Assembly: GCF_000204055.1 (NCBI RefSeq)
Contig: NW_006768833.1
Coordinates: 221,685 to 285,684 of the forward strand
From: Melampsora larici-populina 98AG31
Taxonomy: Eukaryota; Basidiomycota; Pucciniomycetes; Pucciniales; Melampsoraceae
Length of the DNA stretch: 64,000 bases
Reading direction: 5' to 3'
Part shown: piece by piece, positions 36,578 to 47,869 of the stretch
Numbering within the stretch: position 1 is the stretch's first letter
How the letters are laid out: the number at the start of each line of letters is the position of its first letter
The notes under the pieces: generated by a model
Databases searched by the model: none
Told to the model about the DNA's origin: nothing
Seen by the model: only the letters and a program-made list of their open reading frames with translations
Made by a program: the position numbers and the translations under genes

Positions 36578-37368
36578 GCCAAATTTTAATTTCAATTTCG
36601 AATCTCTGACTCTCTTGTATCTTTTAAGCTGTATCTGTAGTGAAGTCTTTTGCGGTTATCTTTGAATAATTCGGTTTTGTTTTCTTTTGGCGTGTTTGTT
36701 CTTCATGAGAATGTAGCGGCTATGAGGCTACAACTGTACAGGTTGATTATTTGTTATCTACTTACTTGTTTGACCAGGAGTCTATCAGATATAATAATAT
36801 TGAGGAATTACAAGTCACGTTTTGTTCATAAAAATCCGAGAGCGAGAGAGAAGCCCAGTTAAGCGCCTCTTTGAAAGACCACACTCATAGCATTGCTTTT
36901 CGATCACGGTAACTGTAACATGGCTGTGATGAGCAATTATTAGTCACAATGATAAATATCCTTGGTTTCGTTTTGATCAATCCCATCAAGTGTTTGTTGT
37001 CAAATCGTTTTATAACCAGAATCCAAATCAATGTACCTGGGTCATCTTCAATCAATCACCATTTCTTATCTTGTCTCATCAACTTATCACCAACGGTGAT
37101 CCTCAGGCCATGAACAAAGAGTATATATGAATCTATTTCCTTGAGATGCTTTTCGATATTCGAATCCTATCCCTTTCATTATCTCGTTCCTCATCAGACT
37201 CCGCCTTCCAGTGATTTTTCATCTTTATTTATCTTTACTTATCTTCATCAATCTTTTAATCTTGTCAGTTGATTCCAACCTTTTAAGAATGTCAACTTCA
37301 CACAGAAAAGCAGAAAAGCTAATGAGGAGTTTGCAACAAATTTTGAATTCGAAAGATTACCATCAGGA
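36578..37368. other. Intergenic or uncertain 5' region
   Basis: This is the 3' flank of the coiled-coil gene and the upstream region of the membrane-protein candidate. From about 37211 another frame is open with a hydrophobic stretch (FHLYLSLLIFINLLILSV), but it lacks an ATG and ends at 37417. It could represent an unrecognised first exon of the downstream gene or chance. Confidence 0.4.
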
Positions 37369-37971
37369 ATGGTGTCACTCTATAGAAGCTCTACTCTCTT
37401 TATTAGATCACAAGTAGGAAATCAAGGGGCCAATTTGCAGGATCAAGATAACAAATTCAGCTCTAAACATGGCGTCCTACTCGCATCGGGATTCCTCTCA
37501 CTCTTCTTCTTGATCAGCTCAGTAGGAGTTGGAATCTTATTCTATAGATCTAGAAGCATCAAATCCACTTCAAAACCTTTAAAACTTACCAAAACTCCTC
37601 AGCAAACTGATCATTTAGTCAATCTGATTGCCAAACCTGCTGATTGTTGTCGATCGATAGTCAAAGATGATATGCGTGCAGATTGTATTAGAGGTCATCC
37701 AATTCAAATCCGAACAGGTGTTATTGATATACGATCTGATTTAGAATCAGATTCACCTATTTCTAATCAATCGAATCTGACTTCACCAATCGAATGTTCT
37801 AATGAGAGAAGAGGATCAATTAAAACTTTACCACCACCTCAATATGCCAAAATGGATCCAGAGACTACCTTTGTTACCTTATATCCTAATTCTCGTTTAG
37901 TTCCTGATGAATATCTATCTCATGAGGAAGGTCATAGTCTGTCTCACATTGATTGGCCCTTGAGGGGATAA
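37369..37971 (+). CDS. Putative single-pass membrane protein
   Basis: This uninterrupted frame of 200 residues from ATG 37369 is also open upstream to 37273, so the true start or an upstream exon is uncertain. One clear transmembrane helix lies at about residues 35-59 (VLLASGFLSLFFLISSVGVGILF), followed by a basic RSRS stop-transfer and a soluble tail of about 140 residues. The tail contains LPPPQYAKM, a PPxY motif of the kind bound by WW domains of Rsp5/Nedd4 ubiquitin ligases. The topology would put the tail in the cytosol. The overall family is unknown. Codon composition resembles the host genes. Confidence 0.5.
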   Translation: MVSLYRSSTLFIRSQVGNQGANLQDQDNKFSSKHGVLLASGFLSLFFLISSVGVGILFYRSRSIKSTSKPLKLTKTPQQTDHLVNLIAKPADCCRSIVKDDMRADCIRGHPIQIRTGVIDIRSDLESDSPISNQSNLTSPIECSNERRGSIKTLPPPQYAKMDPETTFVTLYPNSRLVPDEYLSHEEGHSLSHIDWPLRG

Positions 37972-39199
37972 ATGTATGTAAGAGTTTTGTTCTTCCTTAT
38001 GTTTCTCTACGCTTTGCACTTCTATCAAAATTTGATTCTTACGGCCTGTTTCTCTCCATCTGAAGTCTCAGTTTCAGTTTGTTATGGGTGATTAGGAATT
38101 CTAGTATCTGCTTTTCTTCTTTCCAATCTACAGTTGTTGTCGTTTTGAACTCATTCACCTGTGATGATGTTTTTTTTTCATTGTTTGCATGTCCGACCTC
38201 TTAGACTAGAATATCAATAAATATAATTCCCATTGTTCCAGAAATGTTTCCATAAATGAATAATGATGAGGAGCAATGATGAACTCAGATTTCGCTGCTA
38301 GTGCCAGCATCAACGCCGTCCTCGGATAGGCGGCGCTGAGGACGAGAAAGCCCGAGTAGATGATCCGGCCAGCTGATCACTGGCCACTGCGATCCCTCGG
38401 ATCTTTTACACCGGTTCCCATTTCGCAATCAGAGATATCTCGATGATTTGGTAAGTGTTACTCACTGTGCTCAATGTCCAAGTTTGCAACTGCTGATTTT
38501 GATTTATCATCAAGGTGTCTGGAAGACGCGTCTCAGCACAGCCGAATGGTCATCAGGGCTGAAGAATATTCATCAGGCTCGAAAGGTCTCAGCGGGCACT
38601 GAGACAATGCCCTCAAATCTTCATCGCCTTCAACATTTCATCGTTGGGCATGTAGGGCCAGATCACCACCATACAAACGCTAATCGCTGTGAAAGTTCCA
38701 TAATTCTGACTGTTTCGATGGCCGAGGACAGGCTCCGCCATGATCGGCGTTTCCCCCCCCGCTTGCTGAAATACGAAGAGTGCTCAACTTCAGCTTGCAA
38801 GCTGGATGGGAATGAGCGAATCACGCAACGTTGTTATGCGATCTACATCTCTGCATTTGGAGTCAAAGATATTTGGATCCGCACATTCGTGCTCGACTCC
38901 TTCTCGCTGACTCCAGCTCGAACCCCATGGTGGCTGTGCAATGGTATCTTTAACAGAATTGCATCGTAGCATGCCAACTTGATCTGTTCCTGGGATCCTG
39001 ATAGTAAGACCAATTGCGCGATCAATCAAAATCGATGCCCACAAGAGCTTATAAAGGATGACTCGAACATATCGATAGAAACCCACCTTCAGAAAAACAT
39101 CTCTCAAAGTCGGTTGTAACTTGTTTATACTCATAATCAAATCATTTTTTCATCTTATTCTCCGACCTATCGACGCTTCAAACCAAGCAAATTGAAGAA
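37972..39199. other. Upstream region of peroxidase copy A
   Basis: The sequence around 38510-38830 is GC-richer than its surroundings and partly homologous to the region upstream of peroxidase copy B. For example, TTGCTGAAATACGAAGAGTGC then CAACTTCAGCTT near 38763 corresponds to TTGCTGAAATCCGAACGGCGC then CAACTTCAGCTT near 48617. The 173-codon open frame at 38448-38969 spans this shared flank and has no motif. I regard it as part of the duplicated promoter/flank block rather than as a gene. Confidence 0.5.
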
Positions 39200-41792
39200 A
39201 TGGGGTCTCAACGTCTGAGTCTGACTTTATTAGTCGTTGCAGCTTTTACTGCGCAATCTTTTGCGTTACCTCAATTTGCTAGTCGAGTTGGTGCACTTTA
39301 TTAATCGTCTTATCTAGATTGCTTACTTACTGAAGTTTAATTTGCATGTTGATTTTACTTAATTTAGATTGGAGCGCGTTCTGGTGTTGAATTTTCTAGT
39401 AACCCACACTTTGAAGCGCGAGGTATGATACCCCCCACGTGAGATCGAGATTTGTGATCTATGACTAATTTTGATTCACTTTACTAGCCACAAACGGCTT
39501 GCTTGGGGATGTGACGGCCATTATCAATGCTATTCCCAGTGAGAAGACAAATCTCTGTTACATTTAATCACTTTTAATTTCTGCTAAACCCATTTGACCT
39601 GATTTGTTTAATAGCTAGCTTCAACTTGGCACCTGTTGTCAGCGTAGGAAGAAAAGTTATCCCGGATGCTGCTCATCCATTCATGGTAAGTATCTTGACT
39701 TTTGGGTACCAGCTCAAACCGTTTAATGATCGTTTGTGTCTCTCGTTTGGAACAGCCACCTGGTCCTACTGACGTTAGAGGTAAGGCATTGGACACTACG
39801 TTATTGCTGGCCTTCAACCTCGGTAGGATTTTCTCACATTTTGGTTTGTGTTGTTTTGCAGGCGGATGTCCAGGGTTAAATTTGTTAGCCAATTACGGAT
39901 ATGTGAGCAATTTGATTTCTCGACTCGAAGATTTAACGACTCAGATGAATCACTTTGGCAAATAGCTTCCTAGGAACGGGATCACCGATATGACCACATT
40001 GCTGTACGCGTCCGAAGAAGGCTTAGGGTAAATTCTTTGTCTATTCTCACTATCTTCCAAAATTGAACTGATACATTCATCTCATGTTTATTAGCATGGC
40101 ACCAGACTTTGCTTTGATTTTGGTGGCCTTTGCTTTAAAGACATGCGTAGATTTGACAACGTGAGTGTCGATTTTTGAATCACCGATCACTTTATTTCGC
40201 GATCGTGTATTCTGAGCGAAAATCTTTCAAATTTATTTCTACATTTCATTTAGCCTAAAGATGTCTATCGGTGACACAGATGCTAGAACCGATGGCCCGT
40301 TGACCCCTTTGTTGGGAAGAGCACCCGGATTATTCTCCCCTGCAACGCACAACGAATATGAAGGTCTGTACCGTTTTTCAAAATATAATTTTCGTTTACT
40401 TGTATACAATTCTAACATCGAGCATCCTATACGCAGTTGATGGATCTTTGGCCACGGATGACGCCTACTTTGCGGGAGGCAAAACCAATCAGTTTAATGG
40501 TTCTAGATGGGCAATCTGGTATGATCTTGCAGGCTAGTGTTTCTAAAACAAAACTTGAGTCTATAATCTCTTCTCAAATTGATTGTATCGTATTTACAGA
40601 GGATGAATATAATGGGACAATGCCTCTTGAGTGGAATGGAGATGTTAGGTTCATGGAGGTATATTCTCGTATCTGACTAGGTAGATGGAATAGAAAAATT
40701 GACTCATATGCACTTCCACAATCTTAATTTGGTATTCTGTAGTACAATCTGTGTCGCAATTTGAATCCTCAATGTCATTGGGTGAGTATTGCATTCAAAA
40801 ACTTTTTTAAAATCCGTCAAACTGACTTTCTTCTGTGAATGGATTTATAGGCTGTCGTTGACCAGTAAGAGATCTCTTAGGCTTCCTTTTACGTTTCTTG
40901 GAAGTTTATTTAATTTGCATGTAATAGACTTGCGTTCTATATGGCCCAAGCTTTGGTTCCATCTATCATGCCATCGTCTGGACCGAATGGATTACCCGGA
41001 CCACCATTGGCGGATTCTATCAACGAGTTCATGGGAATAGTCAAACACTCGGATGGAACTTTTACTCGTGGGAATGAACGTTTGCCTCATGGTCCAGAGG
41101 GTGTCTGGTTTAGAAGAACTGTACCCCTTACAGTAGGTCTCAAACTTATGAAGACTTGCATTCTATAAGCTTCATTGACGTCTTCTTGCTCTCCAGGGGG
41201 CCGAGTTCGCTGCTAATGGTGCTGCCACGCTGGCTCAACGTGAGTTTCACATTCATTTTTTGTGGTTTTTGGATTTCAAACTCTTTTATTGATGCTAACT
41301 GAATTCAATTTTCTATAGAGTAAGCTACTCTTTTTAAATCGCTATTCATATCATAATTTGCCTCCCTCGCTCTACACATGCTTATCAATTTGGTTACTCG
41401 CGGATCTGAACCTCGTCGTTTTGATTAACAGTCCGGTACGTCTTCTTTTTCTTCCTCGCGCGTCTTCCTCGATATGATATTGATTCACATCATCACGATA
41501 GGTCCAATTCGGTTCTAATGGTGGAACACTCGGAAATTGGAATGCTGACCCAACTCACCTGCCCAACGTGATCGCCGGTCCTGAACTCGCCTGTACATTA
41601 TTGAAATCGGTGGGTATCATTTGAGATGATGGGCTTCTTCTTTACTTTGCGTGATACTAATCCTCCATTTGAATCTGGTCTTTGCAGGCTCTTGATCCCA
41701 CTGGGACTAGATTTCAAGGAGTTGCTCAAACTTCACTCAACACCTTGCTTAAATTCGTTTTAGCGCCTGTCCAAAATCAATTAGGTTGTTAG
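39200..41792 (+). CDS. Secreted heme-thiolate peroxidase/peroxygenase-like, copy A, 19 exons
   Basis: Exons run 39200-39286, 39368-39422, 39488-39538, 39615-39685, 39756-39780, 39862-39902, 39966-40027, 40095-40160, 40254-40363, 40437-40532, 40600-40658, 40743-40781, 40851-40864, 40928-41132, 41197-41239, 41319 (one base), 41432-41435, 41502-41609 and 41688-41792, giving 413 residues. A signal peptide (about residues 1-22) is followed by the chloroperoxidase/UPO core. The proximal-Cys motif is GGCPGLNLLANYGYLPRNG with Cys99. The Mg/acid site corresponding to EGD...S reads E189-V-D-G-S193. Known family members bind heme through the Cys and use H2O2 to oxidise or oxygenate organic compounds. 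Here Gly is replaced by Val and the following Arg is Thr, so activity is uncertain. The exon 10 donor reads AG|GCTAGT (GC-AG). A paralog lies at 49064. Confidence 0.88.
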
Positions 41793-42169
41793 AATGTAGT
41801 TGTTCTTTTGGCTCCTTGTTCAACAATAGTATTTTTGTTTATTTTTGTTTATGATTAGGTTTGTATCGATAGATTATGTAGTAGGTCCGAGTTCAGTTAG
41901 CTTTCACTTTTTCCAAACACAAAAATCCTTTGTATCGTGAAGAGCGTTCGTGTAGCAATTTCTAGTACCTTCAGCTATCTCCTTATCAAATGTAGTATTG
42001 TAGTATTTTCAAGGGAGGAGTTGTTTGTACAAAGTGAAATTATACATCCCATTTATCAATCATCAAACGCATTTGTCAGATTCAAGTAACCTGACAAGTT
42101 CACCAGGTACGCTTTATCTTACCTCTTTGATCATATTAAATTTCGAAGGTATCGTTTTGCCCTGAACAA

Positions 42170-42530
42170 TGTCTCGAGTCAGCTTTTCAGGTGCTTCAAC
42201 CCGGAGGGTCGGAGGGGAACCCCAAAGGCTGTCTACCTCGGAACTGGGTGCGTAGCAATTTTGGGAAGCCGTCTTGTCAACCTAGGAGCTATCTAGGTTC
42301 GGTTGAACCTGAAGCACCCCCTCAATCAGAGCTCGTGCGTTTTTGTCTTCAAGAAGGGACGTTTTTGAGTTTACCACCTCGATGTGCTAAGATTAATCAC
42401 TTGTCACGCCTGATTATATCGTCATTCTCGTCGGATCGCGGTAGGATGTCAATCCTACAATCCCAAGGAAGACCAAAGTCTGGCTCGTGTCGAATGACCC
42501 TTGAAGCACTGCCTGCAGAATGCCTACACC
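42170..42530. repeat. Duplicated peroxidase-cluster flank (partner 47870-48125)
   Basis: Downstream of copy A, blocks such as TCAGCTTTTCAGGTGCTTCA, CACTTGTCACGCCT and TCGAATGACCCTTGAAGCACTG recur in the same order upstream of copy B (TCAGCTCGTCGGGTGCTTCA, CACTTGTCACACCT, TCGAATGACCCTTGAGGCACTG). The match is patchy but collinear over about 300 bp. It is best explained as a relic of the tandem duplication that produced the peroxidase genes. The 200-codon open frame at 42191-42793 overlaps it but has no support as a gene. Confidence 0.7.
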
Positions 42531-45500
42531 ACAGATGTGTTTTGCCCACCTACAGGCGGTCTTGCAAGGCCAACCGCAGACGGCCTACCTTTGCAGAGGG
42601 GCAGGCTGTCTCCAGGTGGCCCTCACGCGCGACGCCTGACAGGCGCCTGCAGGCCAGCATTTTCTTGTCGTTTTTTTGGCGAGCTGCAATTCGCCTTCCA
42701 AGTTCTGACGGTGAGCTGGCACTATTGCCCGACACAATCCGGCGGTCATTTCACTTCTCGGCCACGTTTAGCCGGTCCGAGGCAGGCGATTAGGATATGC
42801 TTTAGGCTCCCGGGCCACTCGGGGTCGGGGCCAGGCCAGGTCAGCTAATGGGCACAGCAATGGCTACGGGTAATTGATGATTTTAATTTCACACCATACA
42901 ATTTCAACCCACAAGGATTCCGGACCGGATGACGTGATATCGAATAAAATATACTTGTAATGTTGAAATATGTTGTGATGTGATCTCTTAATCAAATCTT
43001 ATCTTTTTTAAACAGGTAGTATTATCTTGTTTGACCAGTTGTTTGAGCCTATTCCACCTTGAATCCCCTCAATACTTGCCATGATGGCATTCTCAGCCCC
43101 TTTGCTCACCAATAAAACTCAAAGTTAGTCAGGTTGTACTACAAACACATCAAGTTATTGAGCTGGACCTTGATCAAGGTAAACAACAAGTTTGGAAGAT
43201 AACCTTCCAGACTGTTCTTGACAGCCATATAGGCTTCCAGCTGGGGAGAGAAAAGCAGCTTGAGGGACAAAGGGTTCATCATATCCTAACATGATGTATT
43301 TGGTAGGTCAGCATTGCAAGGGATTTATTGATTACAATTTAACTGTCTAAAGTTTCTTGCTAGAGGCCCATTCTTTGCGTGGGGTGGGTTCAACTGGGGT
43401 GGCTGAGCTGTTCACTGGATTAGCTACAGTGTGAGCTTGTGCCTTTGCTGGTGCAATTTCAGATGCAGATGCAAGTGCAATTACCACCCTGGTGATTGTA
43501 GCCAGTTGGTCAGTCAAGGTGTCAATCTTGCCATTGACCCAGACAATCTCCATCAGGGGTTGCAACTGCGCTTTTGCTAGAGCCAGATGGTGATTATTTT
43601 CACCAAAGACCTTTGCAATTGGAAGCAGAATTAGACCTTCAACAAGAAATCAAATAAAACACAACAAAGAGTGGGGGTGGAACTGAGTAAGGGTAAGTCA
43701 CCTCTGCTTGAGCCTGAGCATATTCAAGGAATTCCCCACCCAATCCACACACCAGCTTTCCATCTCTTGGAAAGTTTTCATCAAAGGCACAGGAGTGGGG
43801 AAGCAAAGTGAGTCACACCAGGATTATTTTCCAGCCTACCACCATGGTGTAGGTTGTAATCCCATGCCTAGTGCATTTGGAGAGGCAATGCTACCACACA
43901 CCCCATGATTAGACCAGGAGCCACCAGCTTGCTGTGATGGCAAAAGAGAACAACCATCTTTTCTCAATGGTTTGGATGGTTGTTCCAAGTTGTGTTTGTA
44001 TTTTGATTTGGAGTTTTCTGGGAATTGAATCCTGGTTCATTTTGCCCTCTAGGTGAGTCAGAAGGCCCTGTCATGCATGATTTGGAATGTTCAGGGGGGA
44101 CAGTGTCAGTGTAACAATACTATATCAATATGCAGGAGCACCTGTAGTATCCATAATCCCAAAGTGGTTATTGAAACCTTGAATCAAGCCTCCTGGAGAG
44201 GCCAATTGAAGGCCATTTCCGTGCCCTTGAGATGCTTGGTGATTGAATTGACCCCCTGGAAATGGAGGAAATGCACCAAAATGAATGTCACAGACATGGG
44301 GAGGGTGTCTTTGACTTACAAAAATTGAATGATGCATACATGTTCATGTTGATCCTGGCAGGTACAAATGTTGGGGAGAGCAAGCACAAATTTTTATTGG
44401 TCTGGTGGAATGATGGGCATTGTGATATCCAATGTGAAGCTTGCCCAACGGTTTGACAGCAGAATAAAACATTGCTGTCAAAACTAAAGTTCCAAATCTT
44501 TAGAAAGCCAGTTTTCAACAAAAAAACAATGAGCCCAAGCAGAACTTGTAGCCAAACGTTGCTGAACCGCAAGCATGAGCCTAAACAAAACAAATTTTAC
44601 CTTGGTTTTTCTATAGAGTTGCAAGTTGGTAATTGATTTCAACCCCATTGTCTCACTAATGAGTGATGTAATGGTTACGTTTGCCAGTTCTCAGTAATTC
44701 AGACCCCAACAAAAGTCCTCAAGTTAGGCCAATGAAGGAAGAGTCTGCCAAGTCAACACTTAAATTACATTTGGACAATGGCACTGTGAGGGCGGCTGAA
44801 CAAAACTTTGGCAAGGAACCTCTCATGGGAACAATGTGGACAAAAAGATTCTTGATACCAATGATGGGTTAGGCAATTGCTACCAACTGCTCCATAAAGT
44901 GGATGGACCATGATCTCATTGAGGTTATGTTCTATGTAGATTTCAGTGTGGATGGGGGCTTTCATTATTTTGACTCTTCAAAAGCTGATGGCAAACACAA
45001 CTTTGAAATATTACCTACAATTTCCCATTTGGAAGAACAAGAAATTGAGAATGTGCTTCTGATCCTTCTTGTCAATGGAGTCAATCATTTCAAGCTGTTA
45101 TTATTTGTGGATTATGTGAACAGAGAACTCTTGCGTGTATGGGGGATATCATATGTACCTAGGGCTTGGATTGTGGTTCATGTGGTATTGGTTTATCAAT
45201 TCCATGTACACAAAGGAGCATGATCCTTTTTTTGATTAGTTTCAGGTTTTTAACATGCAATTCAATCACAATGTTGATTGCTCTATCTTGTATAATGATA
45301 TCAGTTATAATCATATCAGTTGATATGATCAACTCCTTTCTTGGTATTGTAAGTTGTGTAATCAGCACAGCTCATTGAACATTATTGTGGATCCATTGTT
45401 TCTATGCACACAATGTAAGTAAGAAAGTGTCCGGAAAAGCTGATGATAATGATACATGTTGATCATTATTGTTTGGCTCAGCATATGTAGCTAGGGAATG

Positions 45501-45968
45501 CCAATGCAAAGAATTACTGCATGACCACTATCAGTTTAGTTATTTTGATTGTTGTACACTATATGGTATGTTGAGGCTAAATCATCATCATATATTTATA
45601 ATCATAACTGGGTCTCAAGTGTAGCCATTTGCCATCATTTTGCCCACTTCTCAATAGTAATATTCCTCCTGTGTAGAATTCTTGCCTTTCTTTGCAGGAC
45701 ATGGTTCTACTTTCCAATGTTTGAGTCATTTGTGTATGCCCTTGTTCCATTTTTTGGCTGAGACGGCAGCCTTTTGAAGCTCTGAAAGCTGGAAATGAAG
45801 GTTGCTAGAGTAATCTGATGTAGCATTAACAATGGAAGAGTTTGTCTTAACATGTATTAAACGCCAGGGGACAATTTTTGAAACTTGCCACTCAATCATT
45901 TTGTGAGCATTCTTGGCCAAAGTGCAATGGGAATAATGGCAGTTATGTTAATGTTTAGCACACACAAC

Positions 45969-46130
45969 AGTGGCTCTCAAACCTGGCCTAGTTTCAAAAA
46001 ACCCAGTCGACCCAGTGGAATTTTTGGCTGGGAGCTGTCAACAAATGTCAACTTAATACACAAAGTTACTGCCAAAAAGTGAACCGCGTTAACTGGGTTT
46101 CTGAAACACAGGTCAGGTTTGAGAGCCACT
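45969..46130. mobile_element. MITE, 162 bp, TSD AAC
   Basis: The arms AGTGGCTCTCAAACCTG (45969) and CAGGTTTGAGAGCCACT (ending 46130) are inverted repeats that extend imperfectly to about 40 bp (GTTTCA...AAACCCAGT in both). AAC is present at 45966-45968 and 46131-46133. There is no coding potential. A second MITE is inserted directly at its right boundary. Confidence 0.75.
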
Positions 46131-46132
46131 AA

Positions 46133-46243
46133 CACCGTGTCCAGGTAGTGTTCGCTCGTCGACGAGCGCGCACGACTTCCCTTTCTGCCTCAAAGGGAGT
46201 TGGTGTGCGCTCGTCGACTAGCAAAGCCTACACAGACACGGTG
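46133..46243. mobile_element. MITE, 111 bp, TSD TAA
   Basis: The terminal inverted repeat CACCGTGTC/GACACGGTG is flanked by TAA (46130-46132 and 46244-46246). Inside, CGCTCGTCGAC occurs on both arms, so the element can fold almost completely. The CACCG end resembles the larger element at 11556-12523. It is inserted at the right edge of the 45969-46130 MITE, overlapping that element's target duplication, and so is younger. Confidence 0.8.
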
Positions 46244-46332
46244 TAACATCCTGGGTATGCATTTCAATGGCAGTCTCATCATCAGAAACATCCAAAAGAA
46301 TCAGTTGGAGAAACTCTCAACAACAGGAATGC

Positions 46333-46597
46333 CTTTGACAAGATTAATAAACTATGAGTTTCACAACAACAAGTTGACAAAGCTTGATGAAGCAATGATA
46401 AGAAGGCAAACCTAAGATTTGATAAGAAAATTTTTCAAAATTATCTCCCCAGAAATTCAAATAAGAAGGATCAAAATTATCTACCAATCAATACACCTTT
46501 GACAAAAATAATACACTATGAGTCTCATGATAGCAAGTTGACAAAGATCAATGAGAGATGAATAAGAAGGCAAACCTAAGGTTTGAAAAGATAAAGT
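46333..46597. repeat. Imperfect direct repeat, period about 164 bp
   Basis: A segment of about 100 bp from 46333 (CTTTGACAAGATTAATAAACTATGAG ... AAGAAGGCAAACCTAAGATTTG, abbreviated) recurs from 46497 with scattered differences (CTTTGACAAAAATAATACAC ... AAGAAGGCAAACCTAAGGTTTG). It is non-coding. The function and origin are not evident. Confidence 0.75.
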
Positions 46598-47378
46598 TTA
46601 AGAGAGAAATTATAGCACAAGAATAAAAGAAAGTAACACAAATTAAAGTAAACATAAATAGTTAGTGACTCAAATAATGAAATTGAAGAAGAAAAACAAA
46701 GAGACATTACCTTTAGAATCATTTCCCCAGATGGTGGGGAAAAATCCCAAAGGGGACAGAAAGAGAGACTACATATAACAAGCAACAAAATGAAAAATAT
46801 GTCGAGAACAACCCCCTTTCATACCAATCCAAATGCCATTCCAATCAATATCTAAATTTCAGGTAAGCTAAAGCACTTGCACCTCTTAGTTTGTCTTCAT
46901 TTGCCATTTTAATCAAAATCACATTTATCCTTTGCTTGCTTGCTTGCTTCTCCTTTGACAACATTCAATAATACACCTTGCTACAACATGAAATCAAATA
47001 ATTTAACAGTGAAAGTCTTGACCCAAATTACTTGTACTCTAACAACATTATCTGGAGTTTTGTGGTGGATAAACTTACTTTGACATTGTTGATTACAATT
47101 GTTTCCATTAATTTGACTTCCTGTGTGTCATAGAATTTGTTGATTTGACCCTTTGGACATATTTTGATAATCAGATGGGTGTGGAAAGCAGATACCCCAT
47201 CTAGCTTCCAGATAGATGGTACTTGGCCAATTGTGCGAGGGGAGTTCACCTGCAAGTTAAGGGAAGATGTTGAAGATGTTGGGTTACAAATAATAAATCA
47301 ATAACAAATTAAAAATTGATATGACAAACCAGAACAAAGTTGTGTTTTCATGCCTTGTGTTACAGTTTCAATCTCTTA

Positions 47379-47627
47379 CACCACACCAAATGACACCCTT
47401 TCCCAGGGGTATAGAAAAGTAGCTTGAGAAGAATTTTGAGCATATACATATTCAAATATATTTTACATGGGTATAAAAAGATTGTTATCTGCCGGTATAG
47501 AACAGCATAGTTTGTATGGACATAGAGGAGTTTATCTTTATGGGTATTGAAAAGTACTCTACCCATATTTTTCTATGTGCACACTAATTTTCTATACCCC
47601 TGGGAAAATATGTCATTTGGTGTAGTG
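47379..47627. mobile_element. CACTA-like MITE, 249 bp
   Basis: The ends CACCACACCAAATGACA and TGTCATTTGGTGTAGTG are inverted, and the repeats extend to TTTCCCAGGGGTATAGAAAA on both sides (about 40 bp). The flanking trinucleotides are TTA (left) and TTG (right), an imperfect 3-bp duplication. CACYACACC ends fit a CACTA-type derivative. Confidence 0.7.
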
Positions 47628-47869
47628 TTGGGAGTATATACATAGTTGAACAAACTGAGATAATATCATGAGACAATGTTGTGAGATCTGAGTAGCGCAG
47701 GAAGCCCGCCAGGTCTCTTTATGATATTTTCTCAAGTGTGAAATTGTGTAATTGCACGTTACACTATCCAAACAAGTTCAGAGTAGGCAGACTATTGTAG
47801 TCTATTCAGCTGAAGAAATTATTGTCTTTGATATTTACGTTTTTGATGAGAGGGAATCCGGATTGCTTG

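Larger units (their letters stand above)
41793..47869. other. Transposon-derived or decayed spacer between peroxidase copies A and B
   Basis: No host gene is recognised. The first part (42170-42530) is homologous to the region upstream of copy B. At 42540-42845 a GC-rich tract ends with GGGCCACTCGGGGTCGGGGCC, nearly the same as the subterminal region of the hAT element (GGGCCACTCGGGGCCGGGGCC near 53137), suggesting a related, broken element. From 43000 to 45900 there are only short frames (up to about 106 codons) without motifs. Three MITEs and a direct repeat between 45969 and 47627 are listed separately. Confidence 0.5.

Noticed and set aside
38448..38969. 173-codon plus-strand frame upstream of copy A
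   Set aside because: It lies in the promoter/flank block shared with copy B, where the corresponding frame is not maintained.
42191..42793. 200-codon plus-strand frame
   Set aside because: It overlaps the duplicated peroxidase flank and a GC-rich hAT-like fragment. The homologous region upstream of copy B does not keep the frame open, so it is not conserved as protein.
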